64,000 nt of DNA, from NCBI GenBank assembly GCA_009760885.1, contig CM019718.1, positions 28,145,633 to 28,209,632 on the forward strand, read 5' to 3'. The number at the start of each line of letters is the position of its first letter. Position 1 is the stretch's first letter. The stretch comes from Achatina immaculata (Eukaryota; Mollusca; Gastropoda; Stylommatophora; Achatinidae). Shown here piece by piece: positions 56,501 through 63,844 of the stretch. Below the pieces are notes generated by a model. That model did no database searches, was not told the origin of the DNA, and was given only the letters and a program-made list of their open reading frames with translations. Both the position numbers and the translations under genes were made by a program.

Positions 56501-59487
56501 ACACAACAACTTCACACCACTTAGACACACAACAACTTCACACCACTTAGACACACAACAACTTCACACCACTTAGACACACAACAACTTCACACCATGT
56601 AGACACACAACAGCTTCACACCACTTAGACACACAACAACTTCACACCACGTAGACACACAACAGCTTCACACCACTTAGACACACAACAACTTCACACC
56701 ATGTAGACACACAACAGCTTCACACCACTTAGACACACAACAACTTCACACCATGTAGACACACAACAACTTCACACCATGTAGACATACAACAACTTCA
56801 CACCACCTAGGCACACAACAACTTCACACCACCTAGGCACACAACAACTTCACACCACTTAGACACACAAAACTTCACACCACTTAGACACACAACAACT
56901 TCACACCACTTAGACACACAACAACTTCACACCACTTAGACACACAACAACTTCACACCACTTAGACACACAACAACTTCACACCACTTAGACACACAAC
57001 AACTTCACACCACTTAGACACACAACAACTTCACACCACTTAGACACACAACAACTTCACACCACTTAGACACACAACAACTTCACACCACTTAGACATA
57101 CACCAACTTCACACCACTTAGACATACACCAACTTCACACCACTTAGACATACACCAACTTCACACCACTTAGACATACAACAACTTCACACCACTTAGA
57201 CATACACCAACTTCACACCATGTAGACACACAACAACTTCACACCACTTAGACACGCAACAACTTCACACCACCTCCTACACCCCCCCCCCCACCACCAA
57301 CTCTTACCCCTCCCCCCACCTGATTGTTTAGAGTAACCTACCCTCTACCACCAACTCTTACCCCTCCCCACCCCCCCCCCCCCAAAAAAAAAGACCCTAC
57401 TGACCCCCAGATCTAGAAATAATTTTTACCATGTAATATTTGCATCATCATGCCCATTCACAGTCAAAAGACATCTGTAAGACTTTGTCTCTTGTCATAA
57501 ACACCAGCTCATATTTTCTTAGTCTCAGAGTTAGAAGAAATTCTACAGCGTGCTTTAAAACCTGGATTTACCTGACGCTGTGAAGTGTTTAGGTTTGAAA
57601 GCAAGGACTTTTTCCTCTTACATCTTTGTTTCTTCAGAGTGTTCAGAACTTCTTGAAACTCATTAGAAGATGTCAACCTTTGTTTTTCTAACTGACCTGT
57701 ACAGTATTTCATTTTAGCATATTATGGATTTTTTTGTGTGTAATTTTCATAACATTTTTTTTTAGGTTTTGAATACTCCCTTAGATAGTTTGTTCCATTT
57801 GTTTAACTGAATTTCAAATTTTAAGATTTATTTACAAAATATGTAGGGAGCAGAAGTTATCTTCCGTAGAAAGAGGTCTTCAGAGTCGTCTTGACCATGC
57901 CACAAAAATTATCCAGGAAAAGTTACCATTTATTGACACAAGTAAGTCAGAACAAATAAGCTGACCATTTATTGACACAAGTAAGTCAGAACAGATAAGC
58001 TGACCATTTATTGACACAAGTAAGTCAGAACAGATAAGCTGACCATTTATTGACACAAGTAAGTCAGAACAGATAAGCTGACCATTTATTGACACAAGTA
58101 AGTCAGAACAGATAAGCTGACCATTTATTGACACAAGTAAGTCAGAACAGACAAAATGACCATTTATTAACACAAGTAAGTGAGAACAGATGAGCTGACT
58201 GTTTATCAATGCAGATAAGTCAGAATAGATAAATCAACCATTTATTGAGCCTAGATTCTTATCATGCTGTGTCTAGAAGACTACATTCTCATCATACTAA
58301 ATCTGGAAGCCTACATTCTCATCATACTAAATCTGGAACCTACATTCTCATCATACTAAATCTAGAAACCTACATTCTCATTATACTGAATCTAGAAACC
58401 TACATTTTCATCATACTAAATCTAGAAACCTACATTCTCATCATACTAAATCTGGAATCCTACATTCTCATCATACTAAATCTGGAAACCTACATCCTCG
58501 TCATACTAAATCTAGAAACCTACTTTCTCATCATACTAAATCTAGAAACCTACATTCTCATCATACTAAATCTGGAATCCTACATTCTCATCATACTAAA
58601 TCTGGAAACCTACATCCTCGTCATACTAAATCTAGAAACCTACATTCTCATCATTCTAAATCTAGAAACCTACATTCTCATCATATTAAATCTAGAAACC
58701 TACATTCTCATCATACTAAATCTAGAAGCCTACATTCTCATCATACTAAATCTAGAAGCCTACATTCTCATCATACTAAATCTGGAAGCCTACATCCTCA
58801 TCATATTAAATCTAGAAACCTACATTCTCATCATACTGAATCTAGAAACTTACATTCTCATCATACTAAATCTAGAAACCTACATTCTCATACTAAATCT
58901 AGAAACCTACATTCTCATCATACTAAATCTAGAAGCCTACATTCTCATCATACTAAATCTGGAAACCTACATTCTCATCATACTAAATCTAGAAGCCTGC
59001 ATTCTCATCATACTAAATCTAGAAGCCAACATTCTCATCATACTAAATCTGGAAACCTACATTCTCATCATACTGAATCTAGAAACCTACATTCTCATCA
59101 TACTGAATCTAGAAGCCTATTCTAGAATGAAACTGACAGATTTCTGTAGGGTGTGGGATATTCACATAAATTGTGCCTGAGATCTAGATCTTGTGGTGAA
59201 GATGTAGTTGTATCAGTCTGCATATCATGAGAGAAGAATGTGTAAGTGTGACTCTACAGATAACACATTGTCTTGTCTTACCAGAGGTGCGTGAGCTGAA
59301 TGGTCTTAATCTCCCAACCCATGACCGTAGACACCAGCTGCGAGCTAAGGAGCTGATAACTCAAGGAGCTAACTTGGTTGAAGAGCTTACCAAGGGCTTG
59401 TCAAATTTTTTTACCTACAGCGAGCAGAGGTCGAAGATTTACCCGGCTGATGGGGTTACTGAGCCTTTAAGTCAGCTAAATGTCCAG
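38499..59487 (+). CDS. PPP1R21: Protein phosphatase 1 regulatory subunit 21, N-terminal part (7 exons, joined)
   Basis: Exons 38499-38558, 46515-46733, 49486-49653, 51557-51673, 56034-56092, 57847-57941 and 59285-59487 join without phase conflict into about 307 codons. PPP1R21 (KLRAQ1) is a coiled-coil protein of early endosomes, part of the FERRY complex that links mRNAs to Rab5 endosomes. The sequence shows the family's KLRAQ-type N-terminus (GKYQKLAGEYAK then LKAQIPVLKK), the block DSLTFRNQQLSKRV, KIEEN plus heptad-like coiled coil, then KLPFIDTK and DRRHQLRAKEL with the FFTYSEQR block that begins the TTKRSYEDQ-family central region. The 3' exons are outside the window. Introns contain many minisatellites, several of which include the splice junctions themselves. 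Confidence 0.96.
39145..39600 (+). mobile_element. LINE fragment (family B-like), RT palm
   Basis: Encodes LSPHLFNIYAEKITGNVKET then [20 protein letters not shown], an RT motif C segment, followed by ITTNGGWAVEIKRRIAVASQ-type thumb sequence in another frame. Truncated on both sides. Confidence 0.8.
39665..40282. repeat. 60-bp minisatellite, about 10 units
   Basis: ACCATGCAGTCAGGCCATCT plus a CTTCTTCTTATTCTTCTCAC tract; unit length varies with the TTC run. Alternating GGCC/GACC variants show two-unit amplification. Confidence 0.94.
40283..41958. repeat. Tandem duplication unit 2 (about 1,676 bp)
   Basis: Copy of 38609-40282, with the same LINE fragment (40820-41276) and the same array (41341-41985). 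The join shares ATGC with both parental sites. Confidence 0.92.
40820..41276 (+). mobile_element. LINE fragment (family B-like), duplicated copy
   Basis: Identical to 39145-39600, with the same [12 protein letters not shown] motif and truncations. Confidence 0.8.
41341..41985. repeat. 60-bp minisatellite, duplicated copy
   Basis: Same units as 39665-40282 in the same order plus one terminal unit (CAGACCATTGAGG) beyond the duplication. Confidence 0.94.
42100..43278. repeat. 37-bp minisatellite, about 32 units
   Basis: ATGGGATAATATCTATCTTA plus ATGTCATCATGTCCAAC every 37 bp, with occasional short units (e.g. near 42680 and 42740). Variants TTAGTG and TTGGTG cluster to the right. Confidence 0.96.
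43430..44260. repeat. 32-bp minisatellite, about 22 units, interrupted
   Basis: GAACCTGACAGTCATAGGAG plus GACAGAATGTAAA. Interrupted at 43678-43765 by a LINE family A 3' scrap. Divergent units (AACATGACAGTCATGG) at 44100-44230. Confidence 0.94.
43678..43765 (-). mobile_element. LINE family A 3' scrap
   Basis: CTCTCGTGCCGTTAAATGTC and GCAAAGTGATTTGCCACTTT match the 3' end seen at 14160-14215 on the same strand. Inserted in the 32-bp array. Confidence 0.65.
44340..44795. repeat. 26-bp minisatellite, about 17 units
   Basis: GAGAAGTTAGAGAAGCTGAC plus AATCAT every 26 bp. Its motif (GAGAA-CTGACA-TCATGAGAAG) resembles the neighbouring 32-bp array, suggesting common origin. Confidence 0.94.
44815..45412. 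repeat. 46-bp minisatellite, 13 units
   Basis: ATGTGAGCAGGTTGATGACA plus TAAAGGCAGGAGAGAATGAGA-type sequence every 46 bp; left units have AGAATGAGAG, right units AGAATAAAAG. All three minus-strand frames are open, an array effect. Confidence 0.95.
45413..46000 (+). other. PPP1R21 intron 1 sequence, nothing recognised
   Basis: AT-rich unique sequence with a T run at 45956-45966; no element seen. Confidence 0.45.
46005..46514. repeat. ~55-bp minisatellite ending in PPP1R21 exon 2 acceptor
   Basis: Units contain TTGCATATTTTCATGTGACA and TACTGCAAGCATGATTCTTG. The last copy reads TTGCATATTTTCAG followed by exon 2, so the acceptor AG is the unit's CATG changed to CAGT. Confidence 0.93.
46515..46733 (+). 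CDS. PPP1R21: PPP1R21 exon 2
   Basis: 73 codons, phase 0. The acceptor TATTTTCAG ends at 46514 and arises from the last unit of a ~55-bp minisatellite. Donor GTTCAG begins at 46734. The peptide continues LKAQIPVLKK and includes QEVDSLTFRNQQLSKRVILL, which is nearly identical to the vertebrate coiled-coil segment, ending in a Lys-rich linker. Confidence 0.95.
46746..47112. repeat. 39-bp minisatellite, about 9 units
   Basis: ATTTGTCTGTATGTTCTAAG plus TACTTGTGGTTTAAGACAT. Starts 12 nt after the PPP1R21 exon 2 donor. Confidence 0.93.
47120..47345. repeat. 38-bp minisatellite, about 5 units
   Basis: TTTCAAGTTCTTGAACTTTG plus AGACACATTATTTATACC. Confidence 0.92.
47346..47855 (+). other. PPP1R21 intron 2 sequence, nothing recognised
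   Basis: Unique AT-rich sequence; no gene, element or array recognised. Confidence 0.45.
47941..48047 (+). mobile_element. LINE family B 3' scrap
   Basis: About 105 bp matching the final [18 protein letters not shown] segment with the GAATGAATGAATG tail, as at 26745-26848. Confidence 0.85.
48290..48795 (+). mobile_element. LINE family D 3' fragment
   Basis: Frames give [24 protein letters not shown]-type, then TELMACMKDRVLWRSIIANT and an ATGATG tail, colinear with 16378-16880. A GTGTCAT repeat flanks both ends, but the host array makes the target duplication ambiguous. Confidence 0.85.
48955..49330. repeat. Two adjacent ~20-bp arrays
   Basis: GTGTGTGTCACATAACAGTT units (48955-49145) then CAAACGATGACTGTATGTAT units (49140-49325). 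Confidence 0.9.
49486..49653 (+). CDS. PPP1R21: PPP1R21 exon 3
   Basis: 56 codons, phase 0; acceptor GTGTGACAG ends at 49485 and donor GTACTA begins at 49654. A low-complexity Pro/Gly linker is followed by FNEELQNKIEENALLHKQLQ, matching the vertebrate FDEDLQKKIEEN block, then coiled coil. Confidence 0.93.
49796..50430. repeat. 45-bp minisatellite, 14 units
   Basis: CTTCACATTTACAAGTAAGT plus a TTAGGTGACTGTCAGGC-type half. Each unit contains ACAAGTAAGT or AGAAGTAAGT, a good match to a 5' splice site. Period is a multiple of three. Confidence 0.94.
50405..50705. repeat. 30-bp minisatellite, about 10 units
   Basis: GTGACTGTCAGACTAAGATA plus TGAGTGTTAG; derived from part of the neighbouring 45-bp unit (TTAGATGACTGTCAGAC). 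Confidence 0.93.
50780..51090. repeat. 41-bp minisatellite, 7.5 units
   Basis: GAGCTCTGCAGGACTTCCAG plus ACATTTGAGCCTGCCTCTTAT every 41 bp. Confidence 0.93.
51380..51505. repeat. ~41-bp tandem repeat, 3 units
   Basis: TTGTTGCAGGTTTGGAGTTA plus TGTTGTTTGAGATGTGAA; each unit has an acceptor-like TTGCAG just before PPP1R21 exon 4. Confidence 0.9.
51557..51673 (+). CDS. PPP1R21: PPP1R21 exon 4
   Basis: 39 codons, phase 0, all coiled coil (EQLKESEASRDQHEEIL... EKLQEEKAMLE). Acceptor CCACCAACAG ends at 51556. The donor GTCTGA at 51674 is weak. The ending EEKAMLE corresponds to NDKAKLE of the vertebrate protein, and the next exon starts VK as in vertebrates. Confidence 0.9.
51952..53274 (+). mobile_element. 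1.32-kb non-autonomous retroelement with internal tandem repeats
   Basis: Flanked by perfect 11-bp direct repeats AGGATATATTC at 51941-51951 and 53275-53285 and ending in a GAA run, so it was retrotransposed. It is much more GC-rich than its surroundings. Inside: a ~230-bp degenerate repeat (51955, 52160, 52660; CTCCTCCTGG-type), three ~116-bp units around CTCTAGAGGTCGGTCACGTC (52360-52660) and three ~83-bp units around AACCACCTCTCACCCGGCGG (52790-53045). No convincing protein. Its last bases, GAACGAAGAAGAAGAAG, match the 3' end of the RNase-H LINE at 53422, which may supply the enzymes. Confidence 0.85.
53422..55325 (-). mobile_element. LINE with RNase H (I-group-like), degenerate
   Basis: Minus strand from about 55310: YRPISLTSCLCKTMERIIDL, motif A AAWIDLKKAFDKVWKK (55029-55256), frameshift, then 54283-55056 with GVPQGGVLSPTLFLVFINDL (motif B) and ALYADDLVMW (motif C). 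Downstream follows an RNase H domain in pieces: YTDGSAHDAIR (53950), YDAEVRAI (53800), LTDAKSVLEAL (53710) and IPSHCGIPGNEKADRLAKEG (53580). RT plus RNase H after it points to the I group (I/Nimb/Ingi type). Ends in a GAA run. The endonuclease and ORF1 are missing. Confidence 0.88.
55395..55875. repeat. 51-bp minisatellite, about 9 units
   Basis: CTAATGCTGTCACATGTAGC plus TTCTTATCTGTGACTTGTTG every 51 bp; alternating CTGCTGAC and TTGCTTAC variants indicate two-unit amplification. Confidence 0.94.
56034..56092 (+). CDS. PPP1R21: PPP1R21 exon 5
   Basis: Acceptor TTTGGACAG ends at 56033, donor GTAAGT begins at 56093. 19 codons plus two bases: VKIQTLESDLRDYRGRCDM-A. It corresponds to the VKSQTLEKEAKECRLR segment in vertebrates. 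Too short for ordinary ORF finding; supported by phase and homology to both neighbours. Confidence 0.87.
56093..56430 (+). other. PPP1R21 intron 5 start, unassigned
   Basis: Contains ACCTCTAGTGACAGGCTTAG and GGCGAACCATAGCTGACCAA, which look like a mobile-element scrap, but no family is recognisable. Confidence 0.35.
56430..57265. repeat. 26-bp minisatellite, about 32 units
   Basis: ACACAACAACTTCACACCAC plus TTAGAC every 26 bp; variants with ATGTAGAC and CTAGGC. Followed by C-rich low-complexity sequence to 57390. Confidence 0.95.
57847..57941 (+). CDS. PPP1R21: PPP1R21 exon 6
   Basis: Acceptor AATATGTAG ends at 57846; donor GTAAGT begins at 57942. Codes EQKLSSVERGLQSRLDHATK, then IIQEKLPFIDT, matching the vertebrate SGRLEESLSIINEKVPFNDT. 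The last 17 nt of the exon plus its donor are the first unit of a 39-bp tandem array, so seven near-identical donors follow one another. Confidence 0.92.
57925..58240. repeat. PPP1R21: 39-bp minisatellite containing the exon 6 splice donor
   Basis: Units start at 57925, 57964, 58003, 58042, 58081, 58120 and 58159 with ACCATTTATTGACACAAGTA. The first unit is the end of exon 6 plus its donor; each later unit repeats CACAAGTAAGT. In the exon's frame a TGA at 57962-57964 precedes the second donor. Confidence 0.96.
58250..59125. repeat. 30-bp minisatellite, about 29 units
   Basis: CATACTAAATCTAGAAACCT plus ACATTCTCAT every 30 bp; a multiple of three, so a 311-codon open frame results without being a gene. 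Confidence 0.96.
59285..59487 (+). CDS. PPP1R21: PPP1R21 exon 7
   Basis: Acceptor TGTCTTACCAG ends at 59284; donor GTAGTG begins at 59488. It opens in phase 1 (completing Lys) and encodes VRELNGLNLPTHDRRHQLRA, then a helix with LVEELTKGLSNFFTYSEQRS, matching vertebrate NVPLHNRRHQLK and LLNFHTYTEQRI. The last 19 nt and the donor form the first unit of a 29-bp array. Exon 8 is not found before position 64000. Confidence 0.95.
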
Positions 59488-59612
59488 GTAGTGTCATAAG
59501 TCAACTCAGTGTCATGGTAATGTCATAAGTCAACTGAATATTAGTAATATCATATGTCAACTCAGTGTCAAGGTAGTGTCATAAGTCAGCTGAGTGTCAA
59601 AGTAGTGTCATT
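59469..59612. repeat. PPP1R21: 29-bp tandem repeat containing the exon 7 splice donor
   Basis: Five units start AAGTCAGCTAAATGTCCAGG (first, exonic to 59487) and recur as AAGTCAACTCAGTGTCATGG and similar, each followed by TAGTGTCAT or TAATGTCAT. Units 2 and 4 keep GGTAATG / GGTAGTG donor-like sites. Confidence 0.92.
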
Positions 59613-59739
59613 ATATATGTGAGCAGAGTAGTTTCTGATTTCCATTTTGTAAATTTCTAATTCACAACTTAAACTTGTCTGCTGTTTTCTTCATAAAACT
59701 GTCCATTTATATTTCTGTGCTTAGTGTGAGTTTTATTCT

Positions 59740-61090
59740 ACAAATCTTTCTAATGCTAATTCTAGCATGTGTTCCTTTCTTCAGTTTTCTCCTTATAGCT
59801 CTACTCTACAAATCTTTCTAATGCTAATTCTAGCATGTGTTCCTTTCTTCAGTTTTCTCCGTATAGCTCTACTCTACAAATCTTTCTAATGCTGATTCTA
59901 GCATGTGTTCCTTTCTTCAGTTTTCTCCGTATAGCTCTACTCTACAAATCTTTCTAATGCTAATTCTAGCATGTGTTCCTTTCTTCAGTTTTCTCCGTAT
60001 AGCTCTACTCTACAAATCTTTCTAATGCTGATTCTAGCATGTGTTCCTTTCTTCAGTTTTCTCCGTATAGCTCTACTCTACAAATCTTTCTAATGCTAAT
60101 TCTAGCATGTGTTCCTTTCTTCAGTTTTCTCCGTATAGCTCTACTCTACACATCTTTCTAATGCTAATTCTAGCATGTGTTCCTTTCTTCAGTTTTCTCT
60201 GTATAGCTCTACTCTACAAATCTTTCTAATGCTGATTCTAGCATGTGTTCCTTTCTTCAGTTTTCTCCTTATAGCTCTACTCTACAAATCTTTCTAATGC
60301 TAATTCTAGCATGTGTTCCTTTCTTCAGTTTTCTCCGTATAGCTCTACTCTACAAATCTTTCTAATGCTGATTCTAGCATGTGTTCCTTTCTTCAGTTTT
60401 CTCCGTATAGCTCTACTCTACAAATCTTTCTAATGCTAATTCTAGCATGTGTTCCTTTCTTCAGTTTTCTCCGTATAGCTCTACTCTACAAATCTTTCTA
60501 ATGCTGATTCTAGCATGTGTTCCTTTCTTCAGTTTTCTCCGTATAGCTCTACTCTACAAATCTTTCTAATGCTAATTCTAGCATGTGTTCCTTTCTTCAG
60601 TTTTCTCCGTATAGCTCTACTCTACACATCTTTCTAATGCTAATTCTAGCATGTGTTCCTTTCTTCAGTTTTCTCTGTATAGCTCTACTCTACAAATCTT
60701 TCTAATGCTGATTCTAGCATGTGTTCCTTTCTTCAGTTTTCTCCGTATAGCTCTACTCTACAAATCTTTCTAATGCTAATTCTAGCATGTGTTCCTTTCT
60801 TCAGTTTTCTCCGTATAGCTCTACTCTACAGATCTTTCTAATGCTGATTCTAGCATGTGTTCCTTTCTTCAGTTTTCTCCGTATAGCTCTACTCTACAAA
60901 TCTTTCTAATGCTGATTCTAGCATGTGTTCCTTTCTTCAGTTTTCTCCGTATAGCTCTACTCTACAAATCTTTCTAATGCTGATTCTAGCATGTGTTCCT
61001 TTCTTCAGTTTTCTCCATATAGCTCTACTCTACAAATCTTTCTAATGCTAATTCTAGCATGTGTTCCTTTCTTCAGTTTTCTCCTTATTG
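59740..61090. repeat. 68-bp minisatellite, about 19 units
   Basis: TCTACTCTACAAATCTTTCT, GATTCTAGCATGTGTTCCTT and TCTTCAGTTTTCTCCGTATA in every unit, very homogeneous. Each unit carries a polypyrimidine tract followed by CAG, like a 3' splice site. Confidence 0.96.
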
Positions 61091-61299
61091 ATAGGCTGAA
61101 AATATATATCAGCTTTCTGACTTTGTGCATTTTCAGGGTCTAAGTCTTCTTGTTACATACACATGAACATAATAATAGTAATAAGAAGGCCAGTCACTGC
61201 AGTTTGTTATTTATTAAATAGACAGGGAAGGTGTTAGGTCAGCTCAGTACATAAACTGATTATTTAAATAGACAGGCAGAACAAAACTCATCAGTTTTA

Positions 61300-61380
61300 A
61301 AGGCAAAACAAAACTCATATTTGTTGCAGGCAGAAACAAAACTCATATTTGTTGCAGGCAGAAACAAAGCCTCATATGTG
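61300..61380. repeat. ~27-bp tandem repeat, 2.5 units
   Basis: AAAACTCATATTTGTTGCAG plus GCAGAAACA. Confidence 0.85.
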
Positions 61381-62649
61381 ACAGGTTTAATCATTTACTT
61401 GACACCGAATGAGATATTGAAGATGAGATTAGAGGATGTGTTCAGAGTTCATGGATGATGATCCTTATATAACAGTATATTGGATGTTACTGTTATGACG
61501 GCTTGTTCCTCATCAAAGGGATATAATCCAGGGTATTTTAATATTTTGACCATTTGATTTAAACCCCTTGGTATTTTTGTTGTACAAGAGTTCAGTGAGA
61601 GGTCAGGTTTAATATGCTAAATTCCACAAGATGTTTGATTATTTTTATGAAATTATCCTTGACATCTTTGTATCAGAAAAATTATTTTCGGAATGTCTGG
61701 ATAGTTTTTTGTCCAAAGGTCATAAACAGGTAGAATCACGGGTTTAGTGATTCTCAGGATAGAATCTTTGGGAAGATTTAGGAAAATAGGGTAGGATATG
61801 TAAGGAGTGTGAAAAAAGAAGATTATTATTATGATTACGAGATTAGATTGATTTTGAATTAAGTCTTGGTTGAGAATATGTGGATCGTTGTTAGGCATGA
61901 TTAGTTGAGAATGTGATTTTTCTAGCCTATAGTGCACTGTGTTAGTGATTTTTGTCATGTAGCTGACTTGTGCATAGAATGCTCCTTTTGGAGACATTAT
62001 GAGCCTATTATGATTTCAGTAGAGAGTCAGGTAGTTGTTAGTGACATAATGCCAACTATTTGTTTTCCTGTCATAACTTTGCTGAACTATAGAATGTGAA
62101 ATTAGTTCCTTTTTGGGATTTTTGTATAGACCTTTGGGTCTAGAGATTTTCTGTGATGGCTGTGTGACTTCTGTACTTATATTCTGATGTAGTAAGTGTT
62201 GCACTCTTGGTAGTACTTGCATTTTGTTTACTTGCTGTTTTCATGTAGTGTGAGAGTTGGTTTCTCCCTTCCCATTTGGCAAACAAGTTCTTGTCGGGAA
62301 GAGGACTAGCCTGTTTCCTTTTCCTGCATTGAATGTTATCAAATACCTCTCACCCTCACGATATCATCACTCATCTTTTCCATCAATAAAGTGTGAGTTT
62401 ATATTCACACCAGTTGTTATTTACTTCACACTGTTCGTTATGTGTGGTGTCCTTGGTATATTTCTGTAGGAGAAGTTTCATGATAGTAATACAAAGGTTT
62501 CTAAGTATTGACGTGTATGTAATTAGCAATCATGGTGTAATAACTGTATAGATAATCATGTGGATAACTGTGAATATGGTCATAATGTGGTTAACTGAAG
62601 TGTCATATTCTGGAAAAATGTGTAGATAGTTGTTGTGTGATTAACTATG
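61381..62649 (+). other. PPP1R21 intron 7 sequence, nothing recognised
   Basis: Two minus-strand open frames (61653-61997, 62016-62222) lie end to end here but show no recognisable domain. Could be an old element; unassigned. Confidence 0.35.
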
Positions 62650-62651
62650 TA

Positions 62652-63842
62652 CAGTGGAACCCACTTAATATCACATTGCTTTATGTCACAACCCAGATAT
62701 TGTCACAGAAGTTCGTATCCCCGGCCAACTCCCATAAGTAATTAAGGGCTTTACTTCGGTTAATATCACTCCACTTATTGGCATAAAACCGGTTAATGTC
62801 AACATATTTTTTTCACATGAAGTTAAAGACTCTGCCTTGTATCAGAAAATGGGTGAGTCCAAGCTCTGAACATCCCAAGAAGCATTATCAGCCTCGTGAT
62901 TAATCAAAGAAGGGGCTGTCTGTTTGATGACTGAGGACATGCCACATCAACCTTTTGAACATGTGGACATCAGAACTTAAGTGGGGTGCATGAAAGGCTT
63001 ACCATGGCCACCCTTTCAAGAGATCGTGATTAAAAACTGTCCTCTGTCGCTCATTGTTTGTCTTCTTTATCAAGACATGGGCTGCGTTGTCTAGTCTGCA
63101 ACCAAGCTGACAGCTGGTCGTTCTCAAGCAGTGTACTGTGAATCGTTATACCTTGGAACTTCTTTCTGGTTCTCGTTGTGACAGATGATGGCTCCTAAAT
63201 GCTGATATGTCGATCTGGATTTAAACATTAAAGTGGACATTCAGAAGCAAACTGATAAAAAACAGTTGGGAGATGGACACTTCAGCTGTATCAAAACTTC
63301 AAGAAAAAAATTAAATGAGACTTTCACTTGTCACTAGTTGAGCAAAAGCAAGGTAGACATCATTGCAGAGATAGCACTGATGGTGTCATTGAGTCCATCA
63401 CGGACCAAATGCCTGCTAAACTTGTCTCCTATGCTCAGTCTGTGAGTGTGTTTGACACTGTACGCTCTTTCATTTACAGTATGCTTAATGTAGTGCAAGA
63501 TGTTTTTAATGCTGTAGCATGCTTAAATGATTTATTGGTTGATAGACCAGTTATCATTACACAGTGCAGAATATAACTTTTTTTTTTTTTTTTGCTTCTG
63601 ACAAAAAATCAGATGCTGGTTGATTTTAGTGCTACCTATACTGTACTTTAATGACAGAGATTTACTGCATTTTGTGTCTGATAATGATAACTTTAACTGT
63701 TTGTTATGTGTTTAATGTAACAGATGTGGACACACACTGGTACAGTTAAAGCCCTTCTAGTAGACCCTATTTAATGACAGCCTTGCTTAATGTCACCATG
63801 TTTTGATGGTCCTGCTGATGTGACATTGAGCAGGTTCAATTG
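62652..63842 (+). mobile_element. Tigger/pogo-like transposon, copy 2 (internally deleted)
   Basis: Termini CAGTGGAACCCACTTAATAT and the reverse complement of CAATTGAACCTGCTCAATGT, with TA on both sides (62650-62651 and 63843-63844). 1,191 bp. Left 550 bp match copy 1 at 9847 and 10800-11210; a decayed transposase start (MMAPKC, YVDLDLNIKVD) is at about 63188. The catalytic region is deleted; a piece with VIESITDQMPAKLVSYAQSV remains at 63328-63576. Confidence 0.88.
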
Positions 63843-63844
63843 TA

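Noticed and set aside
58245..59180. 311-codon open frame of repeated decapeptides
   Set aside because: A 30-bp array with period divisible by three; no start context, no domain, and it lies in a PPP1R21 intron.
61653..62222. Two consecutive minus-strand open frames (114 and 68 codons)
   Set aside because: No recognisable domain, low-complexity Ile/Phe runs, in a gene intron; kept only as unassigned sequence.
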